NCBI GenBank assembly: GCA_030068145.1
Contig: JAPJBO010000656.1
Coordinates: 1-64,000, forward strand
Origin: Diplonema papillatum
Taxonomy: Eukaryota; Euglenozoa; Diplonemea; Diplonemida; Diplonemidae
Length of the DNA: 64,000 nucleotides
Reading direction: 5' to 3'
Shown here: piece after piece, positions 35,351-45,584 of the stretch
Layout: every line of letters begins with the position of its first letter
Position numbering within the stretch: the first letter of the stretch is position 1
Notes under the pieces: model-generated
Told to the model about the DNA's origin: nothing
Databases searched by the model: none
The model's input: only the letters and a program-made list of their open reading frames with translations
Program-made: the position numbers and the translations under genes

Positions 35351-36235
35351 TTCAACACTGTTTCACGTTTTTTTTCAACTTCTCAAAGGTTAGGAATATG
35401 CCTGGACTAACAATTGATGTGCCTAGCTACTTCTTACGGGCACACTATGGTTAGCAGACAATACAAGACTCTGGCTTCCTGTTGTGTTGATGCGTATTTG
35501 TAAACTGAGTTGCGTGCTGCGATGTGTTGTGGGCTCTGCATGGTAAGCTGCCTCCTACCAGATGGGTGGATTGATGATTGATGTTGTAGTATTGTGTGTG
35601 CTGTGCTGTTTAATGTGTGTTGCTTCGTGTGTCGTGTTAACAACTTTGCATGCATGAACACCGTGTGTTGCTCGGTTACAGCTGAGAACCTTGGAAATAC
35701 AGAGCGCACTTAATCGGTGCGCGATCACTTTCCGCGGCAACGGTAGGTGGCGTAGCATCTTCTACGTGTCTGCTGCTCCTGCGGAGGCAAAGCCGAAGTA
35801 GGCATCAAAGGAAGGGGTGAAAGCGCGCACAAACTTGGTTGCAAATAGGACGGTCCTATCGGGGAGCCAGTTCATCCTTCTTTTCTGGAAACAAACAGAG
35901 TACCCGTTCGAAGGTTATACAGTTTTACGGACAAAAGATCATGGATCTTGACGCTTCGGAGGTTCATACAGAGAAATGAGCCAGCCAGCCATCCCCCCTC
36001 CCTTTCTTACATACGACCCATATACAGTGTTATGAAGTCTCACATGTTATGTAACACGTGGTACAGGATAGTACATTTAAAAAGATGCGAACACGTGTTC
36101 TGTCACATGTCAGCAACTTAATAAGGGAAATTCCGTGTGTCTTCCATAACAAGTTGAATCATTTCAGGCTAGAAGTCAAAAAATCTGTGGCGACAATCCG
36201 TCACCCGGCACTCCGGTAACTTACATTTCAAACAA
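35351..36235. other. Intergenic, no gene recognised
   Basis: AT-richer stretch with short ORFs only. No shared repeat noticed. Confidence 0.4.
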
Positions 36236-36425
36236 GCAACGAGTCGTGTTTTCGGAGCTTGCGCGCATTCGTACCATTGGATGGATTCTGGCTGAACAAC
36301 TCTAAGCCAGACCCAGTCTAGAGGAATGCGTGAGTTACTCAGGGCACATCGGATTATCGGGCCACGACTAGCTTCGGCGAACGGCAACTTCCAAATTCAC
36401 ATCCAGATCCCGTGTCTCCAACCGG
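36236..36425 (+). pseudogene. 28S rRNA 3'-end fragment, single copy
   Basis: GGATGGATTCTGGCTGAACA, then CTCTAAGCCAG and CTAGAGGAATGCGTGAGTT match the 28S 3' terminus and the seed of the satellite at 23.6 kb. Even the right flank (CGAACGGC...TTCACATCC...CCCGTG) recurs at the right edge of that satellite (25310-25345). This is probably the unamplified form of the same insertion. Confidence 0.7.
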
Positions 36426-36764
36426 GTCTATACGAGTCTGAATGGACCGGCGGGCGTAACACACTGAGGAGCCTTGTTGTTCCTAGGGTTTGAGCCTTGT
36501 GGCCGGTTCCTACGGTTATCTCCTAATTCGGCTCCGAGATGACGTGCCGTGCAGGTGGCTTGGCCACCGGTGGCGGTGTCACACGTGGAGTCAGGTGCCG
36601 GCGCTTGCCATGATTCCGCTCTACCACGTTCCTCATCCATTGACGTCGCCGCTTCTCCCCCCGAACGTTGCTAGGAGGAGGAAGTTGGTCTCCCCCCGCA
36701 CACTGCCGTGGGGGAATCGATACGACCGCTGAACCTCATCGCTAGCGAGTTGCAGGTGTTTAGC

Positions 36765-36930
36765 GTTATTTGTGGATTAGAAGGTCGGTATTTCAAAGTG
36801 TCTCCGGTTGACCATAGAGGCTTGAGTATGGAGGGGGGTTGAGAAAAGTAAGAGGGTGCAGCTCGTTTCGGGTGATGTGTCACTCCGTTGTGAAACCTTG
36901 TGAAGTCCCCTAACGCGTGTAGAGGAGCGG
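36765..36930 (+). repeat. Dispersed repeat (GTGGATTAGAAGG family)
   Basis: Begins CGTTATTTGTGGATTAGAAG and continues through GTCTCCGGTTGACC and GAAGTCCCCTAACGCGT. Matches 3030-3230, 8617-8830, 13993-14200 and a truncated copy at 46915-46985. Confidence 0.7.
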
Positions 36931-37516
36931 ACTAGCTCGTGAAGGGTGTGCATTCCAAATGCACGGGAAGGTTCCGTAAAAGAGGCTGAAAGAGACTCTT
37001 TCGCACCAGACCGGAAAATGGCGGGGTCGCCTATGAAAACAGTGGCAGGCAAACCGATGCAGTTTACGGAGAAAGGGGGTGGATGGACTTGTGGCTGGAG
37101 GGAGAAATATATTCCGAATACACCGGGGGTTTTAGAGTGAAAATTCTCTTTTTGAGGATCTGGGTTTTCATAGTCTCCGGGTGGCCATGGTCGAAAAGCT
37201 TCCTATGCGGCTTTAGATGGAGGAGAGCTCGAAAGAGACACGTTTCGAGGAAGGTTAGTATCCGAGGAGGATGTCTCCAGCGGATCGCTAGTCAGGGGGT
37301 TGTTGAGATGTGAGATATCGAGATATCTCAAGGGTGCATGGATTGGCAAGCACCTGGGGTGATGAGGCCTCCATGGGTGTCAGTTCGTTTGCCCTTGTGC
37401 ATGATGACCTCAGGTCATCACGCTGCCGGACAAGCATGAGGTGTGGGAAGTAACCGATCGAATCTGCCATCGGGGCTACCGACAATCATCCGAAATCATA
37501 TTTTCAGGGGGCATAA

Positions 37517-37802
37517 CAGGTACCAGGGAAAGCCTGCTACACGGGAGCTCGGCGGTACTGCAGAGCCACGGGCCTACGGGTCAAGTGGCTACCGATTTCC
37601 CAAACTAAAGCATCAAGGCGTGGCGCGCCTTGGGGGCTAGGCGCTTGCGCCGAACACAAGCTTGTCGAGACGGTCAGCCACAGGGCAGAGCGGACGGGGT
37701 TGTGGCGCTGTGCTGTCTCCGACTCAAGCTTTGCAAGCTGTGGTTGACCGTCACGTTTCTGGACCAGGAGCGGCCTTTTTATTTTTCCTTTTTCTTTTCT
37801 TC
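37517..37802 (+). mobile_element. SINE-like element, copy 1, with 13-bp target duplication
   Basis: About 286 bp from GGTACCAGGGAAAGCCTG through GGCAGAGCGGACGGGG and GCAAGCTGTGGTTGACCG to GGAGCGGCCTTTTT, then a T/C-rich tail. The direct repeat TTCAGGGGGCATA occurs just before the head and just after the tail, a clear target-site duplication. It has no coding capacity. The pyrimidine tail is unusual for a SINE. No clear tRNA, 5S or 7SL head was identified. Confidence 0.85.
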
Positions 37803-38894
37803 TTCTTCTTCAGGGGGCATAGCCTTCCGAGGGACTGTGTGAGCCGCGCACCTGCTTTTACATAAGCGCCAGCTTGGAAGGAAATGCTCGACAATAACTG
37901 CCAGACAAAGAACCGAAGGGACCCCAAGTGCTGTAACTACCGAACAACGTGCTGAACGGACGTGGGGTCATGCGGGTCTACCCCAACACGACAAATCACA
38001 CAAACACAGCAGGTCAAAAGTCCTGTGTGAGAAAACAACACACGGTGGTGTAAGCGAAGAACAAATCAGATTGTGTTTGCATTGTATTTTCCCCACTGTC
38101 TCTATATTTCCTCCTTCCATTCGGAGTCAAAGCAGCTACGTTGAGTACTTCTACTTCATATCTTGAATGAACGCTTCTTTCTGGATTCGTACCCTCCGAG
38201 GGGAGGAGGTCGTTAAATTGGGAGCATAAGGGAGGGTGAGGAAGTTTGCGGTGATCTCCGTCGGGTGTACAGTACATTCCTACCGCTGGCACATACATAC
38301 ACGTACAATTTCACACTCTCGCTCACTACTGGCTGGCCAAGAGAGACTCGTGCGACCGACGCCACGATCACTTGCGCAGTGAACGTGGCTCTGGGGTGGA
38401 AACATTAGGTGTGTGCTTGGCAGGACACCGCTTCTCATTGAAGCGTAAGGGTAGGGGAGTTGGGGGGATGAAAGTGTCCTTAGCCCTGCATAGGGGAGAG
38501 AAGGGCACGTTCAGGGCCTGAGCGGTGCAGAGTGTGTGCCGGCGCGTGCTTGGTTGCATCTCTGACGAAGCCTTCGATTCATTGCGGGAGTGATGATGAA
38601 AGCTCAATGAAAACATGATGGTTGCTGGCAGTTGCATGTTACTGTGCACCATTATGCTCTATATCGTGCCTGCGTCTGCAGTGCGGGGAGTTTAAGCGGG
38701 CACCGATGAAAAGTGTCGGGTTTGCCTGCTGCTCCAAGTTGTGTAGGCTCTCGCGCGAGACCGAAACGTTGTCGAATTGAGAACAAACGTGTCTGCTGGG
38801 ACGAGCGCGCTGTGCGATGTCGAAGCGTCTCACACGAGCTAGAGCTTGCGGAAAAGCCTTGCAGAAGCCCGTGCCGCCACCTTGCGTGCCAAAT
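37803..38894. other. Intergenic, no gene recognised
   Basis: Short ORFs only. 37990-38100 (ACACGACAAATCACACAAAC, GTGTAAGCGAAGAACAAATC) is similar to 57255-57345, so it is a dispersed repeat. Confidence 0.4.
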
Positions 38895-39683
38895 TGAGAA
38901 ATACTCGAGGGACTGCCTTGTGCTCATTTCGACGGGGGAGGAAACAATACAACTACAAAATGGGTCTTTTTGTTGGACGCTTACGCCCGCCACTAAACCC
39001 AGATTCACCTGTGTTTCGTGGGCTACAGCACATTTACCTCCTTCGAGATTTCGCAACTGGCAGTCTCTTCAAGTATTTCCTACAAAGCAGGTGCTTCTAC
39101 AAAACAAAAGTGTCAGCTGGGGCGGGACGAGTGCGCTGCGTGAAGTGGAAGCGTCCCACACGAACGAGAAAAGCCTTGCAGAAGCCCGGTGCTGCGGAGG
39201 CTTTCAGTGGTGTACGTAGCAGCAGCACGTATCTGTGCAGACACAGCACCACACGCAGTACCAGGAGCACTAGCAGCACGGTACCCTCTACACGTGTAGT
39301 GCATCAGCAGCAGCGTAGCATGCAGCGTAGCATCACACGTAGCAGTAGGAGTCTTGTATCCTCCACAGCACTGCAGCGTGCGTGTGTCAAATTGACAACC
39401 GAAGTGTCTACTGGGGCGGGACGAGCGCGCTGCGTGAAGTGGAAGCGCCTCACACGAGCTAGAGCTTGCAAGCTTTGCAGAAGTCCCGCGGAAGCTTTCA
39501 GTGGTGTACGACCTAGCGGCAGCACGTATCTGTGCATACGCACCAGAGCAGTACTGCATCCAACACGGTGTGGTGCATCAGCAGCGTAGCATCACACGTA
39601 GCAGTAGGAGTGGTGTTTCCTCTTCACGCAGTGTGCGTCGAAAGTGTCCGCTGGGGCGGGAGGCGCGCTGCGTGACACACGAG
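38780..39683 (-). repeat. Repeated echoes of the 3' end of the PDZ-protein gene
   Basis: The ~90-bp segment around the end of the PDZ gene (GAGCTAGAGCTTGCGGAAAA then GCCTTGCAGAA on the plus strand, near 39680) recurs near 38835, 39165 and 39450 with variations. The pieces between (GCAGCACGTATCTGTGCA, GTGGTGTACG) are repeated too. The array spans about 0.9 kb downstream of the gene, broken by a W repeat. Confidence 0.65.
38895..39108 (+). repeat. Dispersed repeat W, copy
   Basis: Matches 32645-32875 over most of its length (GAGGGACTGCCTTGTGCTCA, CGCCCGCCACTAAACCCAGA, CTACAAAGCAGGTGCTTCTA). It sits between two echoes of the PDZ gene 3' end. Confidence 0.75.
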
Positions 39684-41060
39684 CTAGAGCTTGCGGAAAA
39701 GCCTTGCAGAACGAGCCCGATGCCGCGGAGACTTCGCGCGCGCCGGCGACTGCTGCAGGAGCTGCGCCTCGGCTTCGAAGTCGAGCGGGATGACACGCTG
39801 CTCGAGCCGCGCGTCGATCGCGGCGCCGACGTCCTTCTTGATGTGCTTCCAGTGCTTCGACTGCTTCTCGTAGTTCTCGACGAACCGCTCCCAGAACGCG
39901 TCGTCGTGCTTCCGCCGCCGCCGGCCGTGCGGGCGCCTCCCTTTGCCGTCGGAAAGAGACCCGTCGCTGGGCACCCGGTGCAGGTTCTTCCACCGCCAGC
40001 GGAGGGATTGCGCTTCAGCGTCGGGGATGGAGGGCGGCACGTCGGAGGTGACGGTGATCGCGTCGTCGGCGGGGTCGAAGGGTGGCGGGTCGTGTTTCGG
40101 CGGCGGTTCGGGCGTCGCCGGGAGGAATGGGTGGCAGGGTTCGAGCTCCAGGACGACCTCGAGCACGCCTTTGGCGAGCAGGTCCGCCAGGGCATCTTGC
40201 AGCTGGCGGGGCGCCGTCACCGCGGTGCCGTTCATCGATTTGATGACCGGGAACAGCGGCGGGACGGCGGCCAGCCCCGCTCGGTCGGCCGCGCGGCCGG
40301 GGATGACTTCCTTCAGCCGCACGGGGCGACCCTTCCAATACCACTTCGTCGGGAGGAATCCCCAGTCGTCCTCAGCCGCCGTGCGCCGGAGGACCACCTC
40401 CTTCGGATTCAGCCTGCGGTGGTCTGAAGGCTGAGCGGATGAGGGGGCCCTGGCCGGTTGTCCCTGGGCTTCAAACGAGAAGTCCGGGAGGTTCGGGGAG
40501 ACGGGCTGCTGCGGCGGCGGCGGCTGGTTCAGGGCTCCCGGGCGCGGGTGCAGCATGGGCCAGAACCGCTTGTTCGTCTTCATGCTCTCGAGGGTCTGCT
40601 TCGCGGTCCGCATCCCGGGCATGAACAGCAGCCGCGGCTTCGAGGTGATTTGCGCCGCGACCGGCAGCGGCTGCCAGTCAGGCAGGTACTTCCTCCGCGC
40701 ATCGGACACCATCTGGATCACCTGGTCCAGCCCATGCGAATTGCGCGCGTCCGTCACCACCCGAAATAGCCAGTCCCGCTCCAGCGTATCGCGTTTGACC
40801 TTGATCAACACTTTGTCCCCCTGTCTTTCGATGCACTCGATATCCGGCAGCCGCAGCACCCGCTTCACCGTGTTGCCGTTGTCCATGTCCAGCAGCAGCA
40901 GCAGGGGGTCGTTGAGCACGAGGACCCGGGGCAGGTCCTTGTTCTTCGACGAAATCTTCTGCACGCAAAGCACAGCGTTCAGCAGGCTGCTCCCGACCTT
41001 CAGCGACGCGTGGGGCTGAATCTTCGGCAGCGGTCGCAGCGCGACATCGTTCTCAGCCAT
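39684..41060 (-). CDS. PDZ-domain protein with PH-like N terminus
   Basis: 458 aa from a clear ATG (41058-41060). Residues about 25-125 look like a PH/PTB-like fold: alternating strands (RVLVLNDPLLLLLDMDNGN, KRVLRLPDIECIERQGDKVL) and a terminal helix (HGLDQVIQMVSDARRKY). A Pro-rich linker follows. Residues about 220-312 form a PDZ domain: a carboxylate-binding-loop region at DDWGFLP, then VIPGRAADRAGL, the typical ADRAGL helix, and KSMNGTAV. The C terminus is basic with helices (WERFVENYEKQSKHWKHIKK). Probably an intracellular scaffold, perhaps membrane-associated. An intron near the 3' end cannot be excluded. Confidence 0.65.
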   Translation of the reverse strand: MAENDVALRPLPKIQPHASLKVGSSLLNAVLCVQKISSKNKDLPRVLVLNDPLLLLLDMDNGNTVKRVLRLPDIECIERQGDKVLIKVKRDTLERDWLFRVVTDARNSHGLDQVIQMVSDARRKYLPDWQPLPVAAQITSKPRLLFMPGMRTAKQTLESMKTNKRFWPMLHPRPGALNQPPPPQQPVSPNLPDFSFEAQGQPARAPSSAQPSDHRRLNPKEVVLRRTAAEDDWGFLPTKWYWKGRPVRLKEVIPGRAADRAGLAAVPPLFPVIKSMNGTAVTAPRQLQDALADLLAKGVLEVVLELEPCHPFLPATPEPPPKHDPPPFDPADDAITVTSDVPPSIPDAEAQSLRWRWKNLHRVPSDGSLSDGKGRRPHGRRRRKHDDAFWERFVENYEKQSKHWKHIKKDVGAAIDARLEQRVIPLDFEAEAQLLQQSPARAKSPRHRARSARLFRKL

Positions 41061-41157
41061 CGGGTGCTAGACCCTGGGAGGTGGCGACGCTTCCTGCTGT
41101 CAGTCAGGCAGCGCCCGTTTTCCGCCCATCATTGCCCTTTCTCCCCCTAGGCAGGAC

Positions 41158-41425
41158 AGCTAGAACCAAAACAGGAGTTTACGCCAGGTAAAGCGAATGA
41201 TTGGAGGCATTTGGGGAAATCGCTTCCTCGACCTGTTCTCAAACTTTAAACGGGCGGGAGCTCGGGGTTACTTCATTGAATTCTGACGAAAGAATCCTGG
41301 TTCTAAGTGGGCCACTTCTGGTAAGCAGGACTGGCGACGCAGGATGAACCGAGAGCTGACTTAAGGTGTCCGAGTGATCGCTCATCAGATTCCACAAAGG
41401 TGTCGGTTCATCTCTTGACAGCTGG
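41158..41425 (+). pseudogene. 28S rRNA central fragment
   Basis: Starts AGCTAGAACCAAAACAGGAG and proceeds in 28S order through GGTAAAGCGAATGATTGGAG, GACCTGTTCTCAAACTTTAA, GGTAAGCAGGACTGGCGACG, GGATGAACCGAGAGC and GGTTCATCTCTTGACAGC. One contiguous fragment, about 98 bp upstream of the PDZ gene ATG. Its 5' limit coincides with that of the fragment at 59.8-59.9 kb. Confidence 0.9.
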
Positions 41426-41699
41426 TTCCGACGACCACCGGTCGAGTTTGAAGCAAGACTTGGCGCACAGCGCGGCCTACTCAGATCGATGAGTTTAAGC
41501 CGGTCTATTCCTCTAGAGCAAAGACAAAGAAGTGACGATCAATCTCGGCAACTCCGCAGAAGGCAACACGGCCACCGCTCAAGCGCCGTAAGGAAGCAAC
41601 TGTCGATGCGCAACCGATGAACCTGGACGAGCAATCGAAGGAGAAGCGAGGCACCAAACGCGCGCGTAAACGCAACGATCAAGACGAGCTAAAGAGGCG

Positions 41700-41935
41700 C
41701 GTGCGAAGAGATAACCGCGCCGCTGGCGATGCAGAGTATCGCCACAAATTATTTGCATTCATATCCAAACTATTCCTATCTCTTGGGACTGCTTCGAATT
41801 GCCCGCCGCTCTTTATCCCAGTGAATCACGGTCCACCACCGTTCTATCAGGTCCATCCCTGTACCCTAGAGCTGCATCAAATTGGGTGGAAGAGCTGTAT
41901 TCTTCGGTCGATCACGGTCTATCAGAAGGAGATGG
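41700..41935 (+). repeat. Two adjoining dispersed repeats
   Basis: 41700-41780 is the GAAGAGATAACCGCG/GGCGATGCAGAGTATCGCC block shared with 31.8, 32.1 and 46.3 kb. 41775-41935 is the CCTATCTCTTG...GAATCACGGTCCACC...TCTATCAGG repeat shared with 26.4 and 58.9 kb. Confidence 0.65.
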
Positions 41936-43370
41936 GCCCGGCTTAGATTTGGCAACCCAATTGTTCCGAGTCACTACAAGGTAGCTCGGTCACCTTTTGG
42001 AGGTGACACCCCGACGTTCGCCTCGTCGTTCTTTTCAAGGAAGGTGACAACACAATTCCCCTCGGCTCGTTGAAGCGAAGCCAAGGTTGGCCAACTACAG
42101 TTCTGTGCGCACGCTAGGAAATTGGGGGGTTTGTACCGAGAAGCGCTAGATCAGCGAAGAGTAAACGGCAAGAAGGCGTGAACCGACGGTATTGGAGAGC
42201 AAGGTTAGCAGGTCATCATTCAAGCTAGCTGGGGAATGTGACGCGGAACTCAGATGTGCGTGTGCAAAATGTTTCAAGTCTCGTCTGCTGTGATGATCCT
42301 CAGAGCAACCCACCCCAGCCTCGTGGTCTGCTGGTCCTGTCCCAACCCGCATACAACAGAGGGTACACATGTTTCTACCCTGCCTCTGGGTGGGCACGAG
42401 CCTTAGTAGCAGACCCTTAGCGCCCTTAGCCTGCATAACGGGTACACCTCAACAACACCACCAGGGGTAAGGTGAAACGCCATTTTTTTGGGGTCGCAAT
42501 CCCGAGACCTGAGAAAGGTGCGTGTGTGTAAACGCCACCCCAGGCCCTGAAACTACATCGAATTGCCTGCTGCTGTCGATCACAGTGCATCAGCAGCCGG
42601 CTCAGGAGAAGGCCCATGCAACCGTGTCTGAACCACCCGTTAAAAGCCCAGGGGTCCCGGCAGCAACGGCAGGAGAGACGCAGCCGTGTACTGAAACAGG
42701 GACGAAAAGCGTTCGAAAGGGGTCCATCAAGAACGAGAGCGTTGGGCTCCAAGATGATCAGATGCCGTCGTTGTCCACTGCTGCAAGCGATGCCGGCTCA
42801 AGATAACGAGATAGTCATCTCCGCGGCGACTCCCCAAACGAGAGATCCAAAACTATGGCTGGGGGGGGGGGGGGGGGGGGGGGTGCTTGGCAAGGCCGAA
42901 GCTTCAAGGGCTGACGGATTGGCGCAGCACTTGTGAGGATTTCGGGACACTGACCTCGAAGCGCCCTACCCACGTGGCACGTTCCGAAATGATCCGGCTT
43001 GATCCGGCTGATCTCGCCAATGGCTAGAGGAATCTCGTCCGTTGTCGAAAGCATGGTCACCAACAGCAGAGGTATTCCAGTCCAGCATTGGGCTTCGGCA
43101 GCTTCGGTCTTGCATGTCCTGTACGTCGTTCGCATTCAATCCAAGCTCGTTTCTTCCATGAGCTGCCGTCGCGTGCACCTGCACCATCAAGTCGTCCGTC
43201 GAAGGCACACTGTAGCGTCGATTTCACCCCTCGGTTTGAGTTTCAACGTCTTTTGCATCTCGGCACCGAAGGGAACGGCACGTTGCGTCGCGTCCCGCCG
43301 GACGCCGAAGAAGAGACGGATGGCACCCGGCCAATTGCTGAAAGGAGCAGCCGGGTTGTCTGCCTTAGTA
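41936..43370. other. Intergenic, no gene recognised
   Basis: Short ORFs only. 42545-42605 is a partial copy of the repeat at 58.9 kb. Contains the G-tract noted separately. Confidence 0.4.
42861..42883. repeat. Poly-G tract (23 G)
   Basis: Uninterrupted run of 23 G on the plus strand. Length may be unreliable in the assembly. Confidence 0.9.
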
Positions 43371-43372
43371 AT

Positions 43373-43632
43373 AACAGGGACCGTGAGTGAGACAGGTTGG
43401 GCTACTACTGCTGATGGAGAGAAAGCCCATCGGGCCAGCGCATTCCGACAGCAATACGGGGTAGTACGAGAGGAACTCACACGTTTCTCGTCCCTGGTAT
43501 CTACGGTTGTTCGATCGGTACTGATACGATACTGATGGAGAGAGAGCCCATCGGGCCAGCGCATTCCGACAGCAATACGGGGTAGTACGAGAAGAACTCA
43601 CACGTTTCTCGTCCCTGGCAGCTACAGCTGGT
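43373..43632 (+). pseudogene. 28S rRNA 3'-region fragment with internal duplication
   Basis: GGGACCGTGAGTGAGACAGG, CTGATGGAGAGAAAGCCCAT, GCAATACGGGGTAGTACGAG and AGGAACTCACACG follow the order of the 28S 3' domain. About 110 bp (CCCATCGGGCCAGCGCATTC through CGTTTCTCGTCCCTGG) is tandemly duplicated (about 43426-43497 and 43546-43617). It ends about 40 bp from the CIAO2B stop codon. Confidence 0.85.
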
Positions 43633-43670
43633 CGATTGGACAGAGCGGAGCGTTCCGCAAGTTCACCGGC

Positions 43671-44144
43671 CTACGCTGCGACAGGGAGAAGGCACGCATT
43701 GATGACGTCGACGAGGCGGGCGTTCTCCAGCGCCGCCGCCACCCGTTCTTTGTCATTCAGCTGCTTGTTCACGGCAATTTCTTGGTCGTGGGTTCCGGGC
43801 ACGATTTTGAGGTCGACCTTAAAGCGCTGCGGGAGGCACCGCAGGAGCTTGACGCGGATGCAGAGGCCGATGAGCGTCACCTGGCTGCAGTGGGTGACCG
43901 TCGGCGTTATCCACACGAGTAGCTCTTTGGTGCTGTCGTTGAACTCAAGCCCGCTCTGGCAGACCACTTTCAGTTGTTCGAGAGTGTTCGGGTGCTCGGG
44001 GTCCTTGATCCCGCGGACGAGCTCGTACACTTCTAGCTTGTCGATGGGTTCCGGCGTCTCCTCATCATCTACGCCGTCGTCCTCTCGAACAATGTCCTCG
44101 ACTTCATAAATGTTAGGGTTGGGGTTGATCAGCTCGTCCGACAT
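43671..44144 (-). CDS. CIAO2B: Cytosolic iron-sulfur assembly component 2B (MIP18/FAM96B family)
   Basis: 157 aa, full length for the family and intronless, starting at the ATG at 44142-44144. In yeast and human the homologue, with CIAO1 and MMS19, targets Fe-S clusters to cytosolic and nuclear apoproteins. Hallmarks: NPNPNIYEVED near the N terminus, an acidic linker, EPIDKLEVYELVRGIKDPEH (32-51), TPTVTHCS with the reactive Cys at residue 86, LIGLCIRVKLLRCLP, and a C-terminal AVNKQLNDKERVAAALEN block. All signature residues are present, so it is likely functional. The 28S fragment begins about 40 bp past the stop and may be in its 3' UTR. Confidence 0.96.
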   Translation of the reverse strand: MSDELINPNPNIYEVEDIVREDDGVDDEETPEPIDKLEVYELVRGIKDPEHPNTLEQLKVVCQSGLEFNDSTKELLVWITPTVTHCSQVTLIGLCIRVKLLRCLPQRFKVDLKIVPGTHDQEIAVNKQLNDKERVAAALENARLVDVINACLLPVAA

Positions 44145-44790
44145 CGTCTCGACGTTCTCTTCGGAGGTACTTCTTTTTTTCTTCTTGTTTTCTCCTTCTT
44201 TTTACTCAATGTTTCCTACGAGAAATCGAGCTTCTAAGGGCTTACTGGCATTTGAACCCGGGCACATGCGGTGCTGTTGTGTTCCGTAGGTTGCCTGGTT
44301 TGGTCGGAGGCTGGCCAGGACTAGCTGGGCTGGTTCATCGCACGGCATCATGAGAACTAAAAACGCGGAAGTGGCTTGGAAATGCGGGAAGACAGGCCAC
44401 AGGTGCGAGCTCCCGCAAAACAGGACTTAAACTCCCTGCTTCGGACTAACACTCCGCCGTCACTTCCTGTGCACGAGAATCAGACGTACTTCACCATCTT
44501 CACCCTCATTCGATCAGTTTGATGCTAGGGGTCTTTTCTTCGTTATCAGCGCAAGACCTAATACGTGTAAACTTCTTGCGGAAGAAGGCTTCTGGGTGTG
44601 GGGTTACTGAGGGCGCCGATGTACCGTGATGAGAACATGGCTCCAGCCAAAAGGAGAGCGATGAAGCAAAAGAAGGAACGCAAGAGCGAGAGAAAGAGAG
44701 AGGGACAGGCCAGACAGGGCGGAGGCAAGCTTATGCGGACTGCACGGAAAGGTTTTATGTTTTTTTTTTTATTATTTTTGGTTGCAAGTA
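44145..44790. other. Intergenic upstream of CIAO2B
   Basis: The 100 bp upstream of the ATG is purine-rich on the coding strand (AAGAAGAAAAAAAGAAG). A sequence on the minus strand near 44240-44290 contains a B-box-like GGGTTCAAATGCC but no foldable tRNA. No gene recognised. Confidence 0.4.
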
Positions 44791-44791
44791 G

Positions 44792-45053
44792 GTACCAGGG
44801 CCTGCTGCACGGGAGCCAAGCTTCACGTGTTCGGCGGCACAGACGCGTCAAGTGGCTACCGATTTCCCAAACTAAAGCATCAAGGCTTGGCGCACCTTGG
44901 GGCTTGGCGCTCGCGCTGAACACAAGCTCGTCGACACGGTCAGCCACAGGGCAGAGCGGACGGGGTTGTGGCACCGTGCTGCCTCCGACTCAAGCTTTGC
45001 AAGCTGTGGTTGACCGTCACGTTCCTGGACCAGGAGCGGCCTTTTTCTTCTTT
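44792..45053 (+). mobile_element. SINE-like element, copy 2
   Basis: Same family as 37517-37802 with an internal deletion near the head and the tail CCTTTTTCTTCTTTTCTGG. Imperfect flanking direct repeats (TGGTTGCAAGTA before, TGGTTACATGTA after) look like a decayed target duplication. Confidence 0.8.
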
Positions 45054-45580
45054 TCTGGTTACATGTATCCGGAATGCACGAAGCTGCGGATACAACGTCA
45101 AGACCATTCCACATGGCAAGGTGCGGGCTAGACGACAAGTTCCAGCGGAAATCGCCTGGTGGGCTGGGTCATTAGGTATCAATGGCAGCAAACAGCAGGT
45201 TGTGATGCTTCCAAGTATCGTTGGATGCACACGCACACGCATCCTACAGACGCCTTGAACAAGTGTCAGAGAGCCTTCCTCGGCCACCCGTTGTGAATCG
45301 AAGACTGTGGTGACTTTTGAGCTTGCGCGCCGTAGCGACCGACACCTTGCGCTGAGTACGCCGCCCCCTCCCTTCTGGTTGTACACACCCGCTCAGACTT
45401 CGAAGGATCAAACAAGAGCGATGAGTGTCACTGCTTCGATTTTCTCCGACTGTTTTGCAAACATTTTCGGAGCCGGGTCTTACAACAACGGCGATCAGCA
45501 CCGGAAAAAGACACGCGCTTTTCGTTTTGTTTGTGCGTGCCGGTTGATCGTTGTATTTAGGTGTAATTACCTTATACCCC
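45054..45580. other. Intergenic, no gene recognised
   Basis: Short ORFs only. 45515-45560 is a partial copy of the GTGCGTGCCGGTTGATCG repeat. Confidence 0.4.
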
Positions 45581-45584
45581 TAGG

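Noticed and set aside
37311-37420. Two short perfect hairpins (TGAGATATC/GATATCTCA and TGATGACCT/AGGTCATCA)
   Set aside because: Nine-bp stems with minimal loops are expected by chance in 64 kb and neither recurs nearby.
44240-44300. Possible tRNA on the minus strand (GGGTTCAAATGCC)
   Set aside because: No T-stem pairing, acceptor stem or anticodon arm could be formed.
44558-44974. ORFs with the peptide ALVWEIGSHLTR in all SINE copies (minus strand)
   Set aside because: The frame is not preserved past the SINE, and the target duplications with a tail on the other side show a non-coding plus-strand retroposon.
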